A stretch of 28,219 nt of DNA, taken from contig DASWCG010000021.1 of the NCBI GenBank assembly GCA_036390175.1, forward strand, positions 1-28,219. Reading direction: 5' to 3'. A program made the position numbers and the translations under genes. The stretch is from DASQHY01 sp036390175. GTDB lineage: Bacteria; Acidobacteriota; Terriglobia; Acidiferrales; UBA7541. This document shows, piece after piece, positions 13,931 to 22,238 of the stretch. Position 1 is the stretch's first letter. Each line of letters begins with the position of its first letter. The notes under the pieces are model-generated. The model saw only the letters and a program-made list of their open reading frames with translations, did not search any database and was not told the DNA's origin.

Positions 13931-15295
13931 ATGTTACGCCGTGATCAAATTCGGGGCGAGATTGGACCGATGGCCCTTCTGGCCGGGCCCTTGGTGCTGG
14001 CGGAGCTCGGCTGGATGAGCATGGCCATCGTGGACACGATAATGGTGGGCCGCTTGCCCGAAAGTGCGCTGGCTATCGGCGCGGTGAGCCTTGGGGGAGT
14101 GTTGTTCCACGCCATAGCATTTTGGGGCGGCGGCTTGCTGATCGGGCTGGACACCCTGGTGTCGCAATCATTCGGCGCTGGGAAAATAGAAGATTGTCAC
14201 CGTTCGCTGCTGAACAGCATTTACCTTGGCTTGGTGCTGACTCCATTGCTGATGGCGCCTTTCTGGGTGGTTGAGGGTCCGCTGCGCGAGTTTGGAGTGG
14301 ACCCGCGGATTCTGGCGCTCGCGGTTCCCTACATGAAGGCGATGGCCTGGGGGCTGCTGCCCTTGCTGCTGTACTTCGCGGTGCGGCGCACGCTGCAGGC
14401 GATGAATCTGGTGAGGCCGGTGGCGTTTGCGCTGGTCACCGCGAACGTGGTGAATGCCTTCGGGAATTGGGTGCTGGTCTATGGCAAGTTCGGAGCGCCA
14501 CAGATGGGCCCGGTCGGCTCGGGATGGTCTACGGCGATTGCGCGCGTGTACATGGCGGCCGTGCTGATTGGCTATCTTCTCTGGTATGACCGGCGCCACC
14601 GCACGGACCTGCTGAAGACGCCGGTGCAGCCGGACTTGCAACGCATCGTTCGCCTGATTGCCTTGGGGCTTCCGGCGGCAATGCAGATCACGCTCGAGAT
14701 TGGCGTGTTCACGCTGGCAACTGCGCTCATTGCGAAATTAGGTCCCGTGCCACTTGCGGGGCATCAAATCGCGCTCAACACGGTTTCGCTCACGTATATG
14801 GTGCCACTGGGGATTTCTTCGGCAGCGGCCGTGCGTGTGGGCCAGGCGCTTGGCCGAAAAGATGCGCCGGCCGCGGCGCGCTCCGGCTGGACGGCAATTC
14901 TCCTGGGGGCCGGGTTCATGAGCGCCGCGTCGGTGATGTTGCTCGTTGTGCCGCGTCTCATCGCCCGGATCTACACGCCGGATGAATCGGTGATCCGCGT
15001 GACCGTCATCTTGCTGGCGGCGGGAGCGGCATTCCAGCTCTTTGACGGATTGCAAACCGTGGCGACCGGGGCGTTGCGCGGGACCGGGGACACACGGACT
15101 CCGATGCTGTGCCACTTGACGGCCTACTGGTTCATCGGCCTGCCGCTGGGGATGTATCTTTGTTTCAAGCGCAACTGGGGAGCGCCGGGCCTGTGGTGGG
15201 GGCTGAGCCTTGCGCTGATTTTGATCGGGATCGTTTTGTTGCTGGCGTGGCGGCGCGCGGTGCGGCGCTTTTTGGGTGCGGCGGGCCCGGTTTAG
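13931..15295 (+). CDS. MATE family multidrug/sodium antiporter
   Basis: A 454-residue integral membrane protein with about 12 hydrophobic segments, the usual size for MATE transporters. The N-terminal segment (GPLVLAELGWMSMAIVDTIM, then VGRLPESALAIGAVSLGG) and its internal repeat (IALGLPAAMQITLEIGVF, then LAGHQIALNTVSL) show the two homologous halves typical of NorM-like proteins. These exporters move cationic drugs or metabolites out in exchange for Na+ or H+. The ATG at 13931 was chosen because conserved sequence starts right after it; the open frame back to 13838 covers the palindromic repeat. No strong Shine-Dalgarno site is seen. It converges on the bfn gene 9 bp away. Confidence 0.9.
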   Translation: MLRRDQIRGEIGPMALLAGPLVLAELGWMSMAIVDTIMVGRLPESALAIGAVSLGGVLFHAIAFWGGGLLIGLDTLVSQSFGAGKIEDCHRSLLNSIYLGLVLTPLLMAPFWVVEGPLREFGVDPRILALAVPYMKAMAWGLLPLLLYFAVRRTLQAMNLVRPVAFALVTANVVNAFGNWVLVYGKFGAPQMGPVGSGWSTAIARVYMAAVLIGYLLWYDRRHRTDLLKTPVQPDLQRIVRLIALGLPAAMQITLEIGVFTLATALIAKLGPVPLAGHQIALNTVSLTYMVPLGISSAAAVRVGQALGRKDAPAAARSGWTAILLGAGFMSAASVMLLVVPRLIARIYTPDESVIRVTVILLAAGAAFQLFDGLQTVATGALRGTGDTRTPMLCHLTAYWFIGLPLGMYLCFKRNWGAPGLWWGLSLALILIGIVLLLAWRRAVRRFLGAAGPV

Positions 15296-15302
15296 AACGC
15301 CA

Positions 15303-15319
15303 CGCTACATTTTGTAGCG
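15303..15319. terminator. Possible bidirectional terminator hairpin
   Basis: CGCTACA-TTT-TGTAGCG is a perfect 7-bp stem with a 3-base loop, placed exactly between the converging MATE and bfn genes and overlapping the bfn stop codon. No long T tract follows on either strand, so intrinsic termination would be weak. Confidence 0.4.
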
Positions 15320-15790
15320 GCCAAGGTCTTCATCGGACAGGTTCTCGAGCCAGTTGCGGAGCTGCTCGCTGGTGTTTTTCTCAGCGACGGCGCTCGAGCT
15401 TTTGGACGATTTCAGGACTTCGTCTTCGACGAAAATCGGGCAGTCCACGCGCAGTGCCAGAGCCAGCGCATCGCTGGGGCGCGAGTCAATGGACATCAGC
15501 CTGCCTTCCCGCTCGACCCAGATGAGCGCAAAAAACGTATCATCCTTCAGATCGTTTACGACTACTTTTTGCACGTGCACGCTCAGGCCCAGAAGGACGT
15601 TCTTCAGGAGGTCGTGCGTCATGGGACGCGGCGTTTGCACCTTCTCAATTTCCAGGGCGATGGCGTTGGCTTCGTAGATACCCACCCAAATGGGAAGGAC
15701 GGAGGTTCCTTGGACGTCCTTGAGGACCACGATGGGCATGTTGGTGACCGGGTCCATCATCAACCCGCGGATTTTCATTTCGACTTCCAT
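15305..15790 (-). CDS. Bifunctional nuclease (BFN/DUF151) domain protein
   Basis: A 161-residue protein with the BFN domain. MDPVTNMPIVVLKDVQG is followed by LPIWVGIYEANAIALEIE, a TPRPMTHDLLKNVL segment and SRPSDALALALRVDCPIFV, all hallmarks of DUF151. Plant and bacterial members have been reported to have RNase/DNase activity, but the domain also occurs as a small fold of unsettled role. The C-terminal helix (SEQLRNWLENLSDEDLGRY) resembles a UvrB/UvrC-like acidic tail. The ATG at 15790 has GGGAGGA ahead, within the 17 bp separating it from the miaB stop, so the two are one operon. Confidence 0.88.
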   Translation of the reverse strand: MEVEMKIRGLMMDPVTNMPIVVLKDVQGTSVLPIWVGIYEANAIALEIEKVQTPRPMTHDLLKNVLLGLSVHVQKVVVNDLKDDTFFALIWVEREGRLMSIDSRPSDALALALRVDCPIFVEDEVLKSSKSSSAVAEKNTSEQLRNWLENLSDEDLGRYKM

Positions 15791-15807
15791 CGTGTCCTCC
15801 CCACTGC

Positions 15808-17208
15808 TCAGGTCACGTGCTCGCCCACCAGGCTGTTAGGACCGGCGCGTGTAACACGGACTTGAGCGTATTCTCCCAAAAGATTCTCCGCCGGCGAAGA
15901 GAAATTCAACACGCGATTGCTAGAAGTGTGACCTGCCCATTGGTTCTCGCGCCGCGATTTCCCTTCCACGAGCACTTCAAAGACCTGGCCGACCAGCGCC
16001 TCGTTGCGGCGCGTCTGAATTTGCCGCTGACGCTCCTGGAGAATGGCGAGCCTTCTGCCCTGCTCTTCCTCCGGAATCGGATCGTCCAGGCGCAGGGCCG
16101 GAGTATTCGGCCGCGGCGAATACTTGAAGGAGAACGCGCCGTCGTACTGAACCGTGTCCATCAGGCTGAGGGTCTCTTCGAAGTCCGCCTCAGTTTCCCC
16201 GGGAAACCCGACGATAATGTCGGTGGTGATGCCGATGGAGCGGCGGGCGTTGCGAATCAAGGCGATTTTCTCGAGGTACTCTTCGCGCGTGTAGGTGCGC
16301 TGCATGGCCCGCAATACGCGCGTCGAACCCGATTGCACCGGCAGGTGCACGTGTTCGGCGAGGGCCGGATTCGCGTCCATGGCCTGCACGATGTCCGCGC
16401 CAAAATCGCGCGGGTGCGACGTGGTGAAACGCACCCGGCGAATCCCAGGGACTCTGCCAACGGCGTCCAGCAATTCCGCAAAACTCACCCGGCGCGGCGA
16501 AGGGTCCCGGTAAGAATTTACCGTCTGTCCGAGAAGCTGGACCTCGGAATATCCGAGATCGCCCAGCCGGCGAACCTCGTCCAGGATCGAAGTGCTGGAG
16601 CGGCTGCGCTCGGGGCCGCGCGTGTAGGGAACAACGCAGAAGGCGCACTTTTTATCGCAGCCCTCGATGATGGTCAGATACGCGCGGAAGGGATGGTCGC
16701 GGCGGGTGACTTCGGTTTCAAATGTTTCGTCGGTGTCGGTATCCAGGCCCGTGACGCGCCGGTTCCCTTCCTCGATTTGCGCGAGGAGCTCCGGAAGTTT
16801 GCGATAACTGGCCGAGCCGCACACCAGGCTGACCCACGGGGCGCGCTCGAAAATTTCTTCGCCTTCCTGCTGCGCCACGCAGCCGAGCACACCGATGACT
16901 TTGCCGGCGTCCTGTCCGGCCTTAAATTGCCCCAGACGGGAAAAGACTTTCTGCGCCGCCTTCTCGCGAATGCTGCAGGTGTTATAGAAGATGACCTGGG
17001 CGGCGTCGGGTGAGTCCACAGGCCGGTACCCGCGCGCGAGGAGCACCCCGGCGACTTTTTCCGAGTCGTGGTCGTTCATCTGGCAGCCGAAGGTTTCGAT
17101 GAAGAATGTCCTGCCGGCAGCGGACCCAGGCCGCTGCGTCTGCTCACAGGAAGAGCTCCGAGCGCCCGCCGTAAGAGCTTCCAATCGGACGTCAAACGGA
17201 TGAGTCAT
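15808..17208 (-). CDS. miaB: MiaB, tRNA ms2i6A37 methylthiotransferase
   Basis: A radical-SAM methylthiotransferase of 466 residues from the ATG at 17208. The N-terminal UPF0004 domain has its three cluster cysteines in FGCQMNDHDSE (C42), NTCSIREKA and GCVAQQEGEE. The radical-SAM motif CxxxCxxC is in EGCDKKCAFCVVPYTRGPER. The middle part (HLPVQSGSTRVLRAMQRTYT, then IIVGFPGETEADFEET) and the C-terminal TRAM domain complete the family. MiaB adds a methylthio group to i6A37 of tRNAs reading UNN codons. An in-frame GTG/ATG-like extension to 17259 was rejected because it adds no conserved sequence. It shares an operon with the BFN gene and is divergent from the DUF1259 operon. Confidence 0.95.
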   Translation of the reverse strand: MTHPFDVRLEALTAGARSSSCEQTQRPGSAAGRTFFIETFGCQMNDHDSEKVAGVLLARGYRPVDSPDAAQVIFYNTCSIREKAAQKVFSRLGQFKAGQDAGKVIGVLGCVAQQEGEEIFERAPWVSLVCGSASYRKLPELLAQIEEGNRRVTGLDTDTDETFETEVTRRDHPFRAYLTIIEGCDKKCAFCVVPYTRGPERSRSSTSILDEVRRLGDLGYSEVQLLGQTVNSYRDPSPRRVSFAELLDAVGRVPGIRRVRFTTSHPRDFGADIVQAMDANPALAEHVHLPVQSGSTRVLRAMQRTYTREEYLEKIALIRNARRSIGITTDIIVGFPGETEADFEETLSLMDTVQYDGAFSFKYSPRPNTPALRLDDPIPEEEQGRRLAILQERQRQIQTRRNEALVGQVFEVLVEGKSRRENQWAGHTSSNRVLNFSSPAENLLGEYAQVRVTRAGPNSLVGEHVT

Positions 17209-17309
17209 AATGACCGCGTTCAGTTTACCATACGGCGTGCTACGACGATTGGGACACAAACAGAACCCTGGCTCCGAGAAGATTGCGCCGGCCTCTTAAG
17301 ACTTGAGTC

Positions 17310-17338
17310 TTGCCAGCAAAGCAGTGCGACACTATAGT
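17310..17338 (+). promoter_or_regulatory. Sigma-70-type promoter for the DUF1259-chrA operon
   Basis: TTGCCA at 17310-17315 and TATAGT at 17333-17338 are separated by 17 bp, each one base off the consensus. Transcription would begin near 17345, leaving a 37-base leader with GGAGGAGG before the ATG at 17382. This also rules out the upstream in-frame TTG at 17310 as the start of the gene. Confidence 0.65.
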
Positions 17339-17381
17339 TTTGGGGTTCCTGACTATTCTCGGCCAAAGGAGGAGGAACCAC

Positions 17382-18332
17382 ATGCTTCGTTTCATACAAA
17401 AAGGAATGCTGATCCTATTCACGAATATTTGTTTCCTGTTCTTCGGCATGACTGTTTTCGCTCAGGACATGCCGAGCGACTATCAGGAAGTTCTCAAGGT
17501 TTTGGGCCGCACCGGCGACTTCAAAGCGAATGTCCTCAAGGTCAATGTGCCGCGGAATGATCTGCACGTCAGCATTGCGGGAAACTCCGCCCCGACGCCA
17601 TTCGGTTTTGGCGGCTGGGTGGCCATGACCAAGGGCGAGGGAGGCGAGGAAGTTCTCATGGGCGACCTGGTCCTCTTGCAGGAAGAGGTCAACCCGGTGA
17701 TGTCGTCGCTCCTCGAACACGGGCTTGATGTCACGGCGCTGCACAATCATTTTTTCTGGGATGAGCCCCGGCTGTTCTTCATGCACATTCACGGTCACGG
17801 AAAAGCCGCCCGTCTTGCAGAGCAGGTCAAGCCTGCGCTTGATTTAATTGGCCACGCCGGCCCTTTGCCTCCGGGTTCGGCCACCGCAAAAGCATTGCCG
17901 TCGCAGCCGCCGCTCGACACCGCCAAACTTGCAAAAATCGCCGGCCACGAGGGCGAGCAATCGGGTGCGGTGTATAAAATCACCGTTGGACGCGACGACC
18001 TCTCCGTAAAAGAAATGGGCGCGACCATCAATGTCCGGATGGGCTTGAATACCTGGGCGGCATTTACCGGAAGCGAGGATCACGCCATTGTCGCCGGGGA
18101 CGTGGCCATGCTTGACAGAGAAGTAACTCCGGTGCTGAAGGCCCTGCGGAGCCACGGTCTCGATGTCGTCGCCATTCATCACCACATGACCACCGCACAG
18201 CCAACCATCATCTTCCTGCACTATTGGGGAGAAGGCCCGGCGGAACAACTTGCCAGCGGATTCCGCGCGGCGCTCGATGCAATTGGGCATACCCGCGCTT
18301 CGGCGGTGGCGCACGGGAAACGCGGAACCTAG
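17382..18332 (+). CDS. Secreted double-domain DUF1259 (LppY/LpqO) protein
   Basis: A 316-residue exported protein. A signal peptide (basic MLRFIQKG, hydrophobic MLILFTNICFLFFGMTVFA, AQ cleavage) precedes two copies of the LppY/LpqO (DUF1259) domain, about residues 30-155 and 175-305. Each repeat carries a matching block: NVPRNDLHVSIAG with LDVTALHNHFFWDEPRLFFM in the first, VGRDDLSVKEMG with LDVVAIHHHMTTAQPTIIFL in the second. The histidine-rich ends (HNHFF.., HIHGHG, HHHM) suggest metal binding. The family's function is not established. The GGAGGAGG site and the promoter upstream make this the first gene of an operon; the chromate transporter gene starts 15 bp after its stop. Confidence 0.85.
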   Translation: MLRFIQKGMLILFTNICFLFFGMTVFAQDMPSDYQEVLKVLGRTGDFKANVLKVNVPRNDLHVSIAGNSAPTPFGFGGWVAMTKGEGGEEVLMGDLVLLQEEVNPVMSSLLEHGLDVTALHNHFFWDEPRLFFMHIHGHGKAARLAEQVKPALDLIGHAGPLPPGSATAKALPSQPPLDTAKLAKIAGHEGEQSGAVYKITVGRDDLSVKEMGATINVRMGLNTWAAFTGSEDHAIVAGDVAMLDREVTPVLKALRSHGLDVVAIHHHMTTAQPTIIFLHYWGEGPAEQLASGFRAALDAIGHTRASAVAHGKRGT

Positions 18333-18347
18333 CAACCTAGTGATGGC

Positions 18348-19538
18348 ATGAGCCAAATGCAATCACCCTCGGCCGTACAGCTTGGCTCCTCTCAGGCGAG
18401 GTTGAGGGATTTTCTTACGTATTTCCTGCGTCTCGGGACGCTCGGATTCGGGGGACCCATCGCGCTCGCCGGGAACATGCACAAGGATCTGGTGGAACAG
18501 CGGCGGTGGATATCCCAGCAGGACTACGTCGAAGGGCTGGCCTTTTCCCAACTCTCTCCGGGCCCGCTGGCCGCGCAACTCGCGATGTATCTGGGATGGG
18601 TCCGGGCGGGGTCCCTCGGCGCCACGCTGACGGGAGTTGTTTTCGTCCTTCCCTCATTTCTCATGGTCATGGTGCTGGCGGGGCTCTACGTACATTACGG
18701 GACCCTGCCGTGGATTCAGGGAGTTTTCTATGGCATCGGAGCCGCCGTCATCGCGATTATTGCGAGGAGTGCCTACAAACTCGTGCGTTCCACTTTGAAG
18801 AAGGACTGGTTGCTCTGGACGCTCTTCGCTGCCCTTGCTGTCACTACTGCGTGGACGGAATCCGAAATCGTCTGGCTCTTTATTCTGTGTGGAGTCGTGG
18901 CGCTGGCCGTTAAGGCGCCGCCGCCGGGCCGGGCATCCACCGGGAACGCAGCGGCTGCGCTCATACCGAGGTGGATGGCGAGCGGCATCCACGGGGCGGC
19001 TTCCGCCGCTACATTGGGAACGGTTTTCGTGTTCTTTCTGAAGGCCGGAGCCTTTGTGTTCGGCAGCGGCCTGGCGATTGTGCCGTTTCTTTATGGCGGA
19101 GTCGTCACGCAATTCCACTGGCTCAGCGAGCGCCAGTTCGTGGACGCCGTGGCCGTGGCGATGATTACGCCCGGCCCGGTGGTGATCACGGCGGCATTCG
19201 TCGGCTACCTGGTGGGCGGACCGCTGGGAGCAACGCTTGCTGCGCTGGCTGTTTTTGCCCCTCCTTATTTGATTGTCCTTTTCGGCGCTCCTTATTACCG
19301 CAAGTTTGCGCAGAATCGGCAGGTGAAGGCGTTTGTCGAAGGCGTGACCGCTGCGGCGGTGGGGGCCATTACAGGCGCGGCATACATTCTCGGCAGGCGC
19401 GCTATCGTGGACATTCCAACGGCTTGCATCGCCGGCGTAACCCTGGCGCTCCTGTTGTGGACGAAGAAAATCCCGGAACCTGTTCTAATCCTTGCGGCCG
19501 GCGTCGCGGGGCTTCTCTTGTTCAAAGGCCCGCGTTAA
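18348..19538 (+). CDS. chrA: ChrA-type chromate transporter (CHR family)
   Basis: A 396-residue membrane protein of the long, two-domain CHR type. The first half has LGTLGFGGPIALAGNMHKD and QLSPGPLAAQLAMYLGW; the second has AGAFVFGSGLAIVPFLYGG and MITPGPVVITAAFVGYLVGG. These are the GFGGP/FGSGL and SPGP/TPGP pairs of CHR domains. ChrA proteins export chromate, probably with sulfate-like anions exchanged or proton-driven. About ten membrane segments are visible. The ATG at 18348 lies 15 bp after the DUF1259 stop with a weak ribosome site, which suggests coupling. Whether it confers chromate resistance here cannot be told; some CHR homologues move other oxyanions. Confidence 0.92.
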   Translation: MSQMQSPSAVQLGSSQARLRDFLTYFLRLGTLGFGGPIALAGNMHKDLVEQRRWISQQDYVEGLAFSQLSPGPLAAQLAMYLGWVRAGSLGATLTGVVFVLPSFLMVMVLAGLYVHYGTLPWIQGVFYGIGAAVIAIIARSAYKLVRSTLKKDWLLWTLFAALAVTTAWTESEIVWLFILCGVVALAVKAPPPGRASTGNAAAALIPRWMASGIHGAASAATLGTVFVFFLKAGAFVFGSGLAIVPFLYGGVVTQFHWLSERQFVDAVAVAMITPGPVVITAAFVGYLVGGPLGATLAALAVFAPPYLIVLFGAPYYRKFAQNRQVKAFVEGVTAAAVGAITGAAYILGRRAIVDIPTACIAGVTLALLLWTKKIPEPVLILAAGVAGLLLFKGPR

Positions 19539-19591
19539 GATTGGGCGTCAAATGATTATTCTCTCCGACCATTCTTTCAAGGAGTATGCTG

Positions 19592-20272
19592 ATGAAAAAG
19601 ATTCTCTTCTCGATTGCCGGACTTCTTGCAATCTGTGTACTTCCTTTCTTGGAGTCACCCTTGGCGGGACGCGCGCAATCGGGCCAGCGCACCTGGAATT
19701 TCGATAAGGATGCGCCTGGAAAAGCCCCCGAGGGGTTTACCTCGGCGCTCACCGGTCAGGGGACAGTCGGCCAGTGGGTGGTGACGCAGGAGGCGACGGC
19801 CCCGTCTGCTCCCAACGTGTTGGCGCAGACCTCGCGGGACAACACGGATTATCGCTTTCCCCTGGCCATTGCCGAAGGAACCAGCTACAAAGACCTGGCT
19901 TTGAGCGTGAAATTCAAGGCTATCTCCGGAACCGTCGACCAAGGAGCGGGACTCCTCTTTCGCCTCAAAGACAAAGACAACTACTACATCGTCCGCGCCA
20001 ACGCGCTGGAAAACAACTTTCGCCTCTACCACGTTGTGAACGGCCGGCGCATTCAATTTGCCGGCGCAAACTTCAAGGTTAGCTCGCAGGCCTGGCATGA
20101 AATCAAAGTCGAAGCACGCGGCGAAGAGTTTAAGTGTTACTACGACGGGCAACTGAAATTCACCGCGAAGGACGGCACATTCAAGGAGGCCGGCAAAGTC
20201 GGGCTGTGGACCAAAGCAGATTCAGTCATTTACTTTGACGATCTGACCGCCACGGAGCTCGGACCTCAGTGA
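19592..20272 (+). CDS. Secreted DUF1080-like (LamG-fold) protein
   Basis: From the ATG at 19592 the protein has 226 residues; AAGGAG seven bases ahead suits it better than the ATG six bases earlier. A signal peptide (MKKILFSIAGLLAICVLPFL, cleavage near GRAQ) precedes a single jelly-roll domain of DUF1080/3-keto-disaccharide-hydrolase type: FDKDAPGKAPEGF at the front, GAGLLFRLKDKDNYYIVRAN and LENNFRLYHVVNGRRI in the middle, GKVGLWTKADSVIYFDDL at the end. Such domains bind or cleave carbohydrate, but no catalytic set can be assigned here. It lies 53 bp after chrA and overlaps the next gene by 4 bp, so it belongs to the same operon. A periplasmic or surface role is likely. Confidence 0.75.
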   Translation: MKKILFSIAGLLAICVLPFLESPLAGRAQSGQRTWNFDKDAPGKAPEGFTSALTGQGTVGQWVVTQEATAPSAPNVLAQTSRDNTDYRFPLAIAEGTSYKDLALSVKFKAISGTVDQGAGLLFRLKDKDNYYIVRANALENNFRLYHVVNGRRIQFAGANFKVSSQAWHEIKVEARGEEFKCYYDGQLKFTAKDGTFKEAGKVGLWTKADSVIYFDDLTATELGPQ

Positions 20273-21327
20273 TTTCGGCGCGCTCCTTGCCGATGCAGAT
20301 GGGACGAATGAAGACGAGGATCTCCTTGTTTCTAGTCATGGCGACCGTGGCCGCGGCGCTGGTATTCGGACGCGCGGGGGGAGCGCTTCCGCTTAGGAAA
20401 GTTGCGGAATTTGACCTGCCGGGACCCGAGGGGAAGCGTTTCGACTACCTGACTATGGACGCCGACGATCATTACTTGCTCGCGGCTCATATGTCCGCCG
20501 ATCAGACCTATGTGATTGACGTCAGGACCAACGATGTGATCGCGACGATCACCGATACACCCAGAGTCGAAGGCGTCGAATACGTTTCCGGGCTGAAAAA
20601 GGTGTACACCTCGAATGCCGGCGACAACACCATCGGCGTAATTGATCTGGTCCAGCGCAAGGTAATCAAAAAGATTCCCACGGAAGAAAAACCCGACGGG
20701 AGCGCCTACGCGGCGCCGTTCCACAAATTGTACGTCTCCGATGAACGAGGCAAGGCCGAAGCTATCGTGGACGTGCAAGCGGACACGATCGTGAAGACAC
20801 TGCACTTCGATAGCGAAACGGGGATGCCGCAGTACGATCCGGTTGCCGGCAAAGTGTATGTGAACCTCCAGGACAAGGACGTTTTCGCTGTGATTGACCC
20901 TAAAGACGATTCGATTGTGGGGCGGTATCCCGTGGGGCGCTGCAAGGGAAATCACGGTATGGCCCTCGATCCCGCGCACCACCGGGCCTTCCTGGTCTGT
21001 GAGGAGAATAACCTTCTGGCTGTGTTCGACCTGGATAAGCACGCCTCGCTTGCGTATTTCCCGCTGCCCGGCGGCGGCGACGTCGTGAAATTCGATCCGG
21101 GTCTGGGGCGCATCTACGTTGCGTGTTACAGCGGGGCCATTTCGGTCATCGAGATGGCCGACGCCAATCATTTCCGGAAACTTGCCGACGTACCCGCCCA
21201 GCACCGCGTCCATAGCCTCGCCGTGGACACCGAAACCCACCGCGTCTACACGCCCGAGCAGGAGGAGGACGGGAAGCCCGTGGCGAAAATGGTGGTGTAT
21301 GACGCCGTGGCCCTGCAGGAGCATTGA
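20269..21327 (+). CDS. Secreted YncE-like beta-propeller protein
   Basis: A protein of up to 352 residues whose GTG start overlaps the stop of the upstream gene by 4 bp (GTGA), the usual sign of coupling. An ATG at 20308 (MKTRISLFLVMATVAAALVF) would give a more standard signal peptide. The mature part is a run of about six or seven 40-residue repeats with the YVTN/YncE pattern, for example KVYTSNAGDNTIGVIDLVQR, KLYVSDERGKAEAIVDVQ and RIYVACYSGAISVIEMAD. This builds a seven-bladed propeller that typically works as a periplasmic binding or scaffold surface. No active site can be named. It is the last gene of the operon with DUF1259, chrA and DUF1080. Confidence 0.82.
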   Translation: MISARSLPMQMGRMKTRISLFLVMATVAAALVFGRAGGALPLRKVAEFDLPGPEGKRFDYLTMDADDHYLLAAHMSADQTYVIDVRTNDVIATITDTPRVEGVEYVSGLKKVYTSNAGDNTIGVIDLVQRKVIKKIPTEEKPDGSAYAAPFHKLYVSDERGKAEAIVDVQADTIVKTLHFDSETGMPQYDPVAGKVYVNLQDKDVFAVIDPKDDSIVGRYPVGRCKGNHGMALDPAHHRAFLVCEENNLLAVFDLDKHASLAYFPLPGGGDVVKFDPGLGRIYVACYSGAISVIEMADANHFRKLADVPAQHRVHSLAVDTETHRVYTPEQEEDGKPVAKMVVYDAVALQEH

Positions 21328-21449
21328 TAAGGCGAGGTCAGCTCCCGCGTTTTCCCGGAAATGCAGCGGCGGATTGTTCACCAGCCGTCACCGTATCGTC
21401 CCATGATGTGTTGTAAGAGGCAGCAAAAAGATTTGCATTTGCATCGTAT

Positions 21450-22205
21450 TTGTTTGACCGCTTTTGGGCCGTGTGCTACGGTAGATTTCCCAGTCGGGGA
21501 AAGACTTCTCTGAGGGAGGCGCCGATTCTGGGGCTCGCATCACTTCTCTTCGTCGGCCAGCTCAGCACACTCATCGAACAAACCGGGTGGGTCGCACGCG
21601 CGGTTCTCTTGATGCTGCTGGTATTCTCCGTTGTCTCCTGGGCGCTGATCTTTCAGAAACTCGGCCTGTTTGGCAGGATGAACCATCAGACAGCTCAGTT
21701 TCTGCGAATCTTCCGCGCCAGCCGCGGCCTCCCCGATCCCAAGGCGCTTGCCGCGGCGGGCTCGCCGCTGGCTCGCGTATATGCCGCCGGACACCGCGAA
21801 CTGGTCAGCCAGTTAACCCCCGGTAATCCGCACGGCCATTTGAAAAGCCTCAATGCTGTTACCACCAGCATGCAACTGGCCGCTGCTGACGAAGTCCGGC
21901 GCCTGGAAAAGTATATGCCCTGGATGGCGACGACAGCTTCCGTGACGCCGTTCATCGGGCTGTTTGGCACCGTCTGGGGCGTTATGGATTCGTTTTCCGG
22001 ATTGGGCACCGCGGGCGCGGCCAGCCTGCGCGCGGTGGCACCCGGAATTGCCGAAGCATTGATCACCACCGCGGCGGGATTGTTTGCGGCCATTCCCGCA
22101 TTGATTGCCTATAACCATTTCATTCGCGACATCAAGGATGCCGGCCAGCGCATGGATAATTTCGTGATGGAAGTGGCGGCGCAGATCGAAAAAAACCTAG
22201 TGTAA
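21450..22205 (+). CDS. tolQ: TolQ/ExbB-type proton channel subunit
   Basis: A TolQ-family inner-membrane protein of up to 251 residues. A first membrane helix (VARAVLLMLLVFSVVSWALI), a cytoplasmic loop, and two C-terminal helices (PWMATTASVTPFIGLFGTVW and GIAEALITTAAGLFAAIPAL) match the three-helix TolQ/ExbB layout, with the proton-path threonines and the GLFGTVWG signature. TolQ forms a pentamer around TolR and uses proton motive force to drive TolA. Coordinates use the most upstream canonical start (TTG), but conserved sequence begins only near residue 27, and a GAGGGAGG at 21512-21519 points to a start near 21525-21530, where only ATT and CTG codons are available. It is the first gene of the Tol-Pal set. 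Confidence 0.9.
   Translation: MFDRFWAVCYGRFPSRGKTSLREAPILGLASLLFVGQLSTLIEQTGWVARAVLLMLLVFSVVSWALIFQKLGLFGRMNHQTAQFLRIFRASRGLPDPKALAAAGSPLARVYAAGHRELVSQLTPGNPHGHLKSLNAVTTSMQLAAADEVRRLEKYMPWMATTASVTPFIGLFGTVWGVMDSFSGLGTAGAASLRAVAPGIAEALITTAAGLFAAIPALIAYNHFIRDIKDAGQRMDNFVMEVAAQIEKNLV
21454..21482 (+). promoter_or_regulatory. Candidate promoter of the Tol-Pal operon
   Basis: TTGACC at 21454-21459 (five of six consensus bases) is followed after 17 bp by TACGGT at 21477-21482, a weak -10. Transcription would begin near 21489, before a GAGGGAGG at 21512-21519. If this is right, the canonical starts of tolQ at 21450 and 21471 are not in the message. Confidence 0.35.
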
Positions 22206-22238
22206 TCCGGGCATCCCGTTGCCCGTTGCAGGAAGTGA

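Noticed and set aside
15811..15822. CACGTG core resembling parS
   Set aside because: Only the central six bases match; the flanking TGTTT and AAACA are absent and it lies at the end of miaB.
15817..17013. A 398-residue rightward frame opposite miaB
   Set aside because: It is a long antisense shadow caused by high GC at third positions; miaB has every expected motif.
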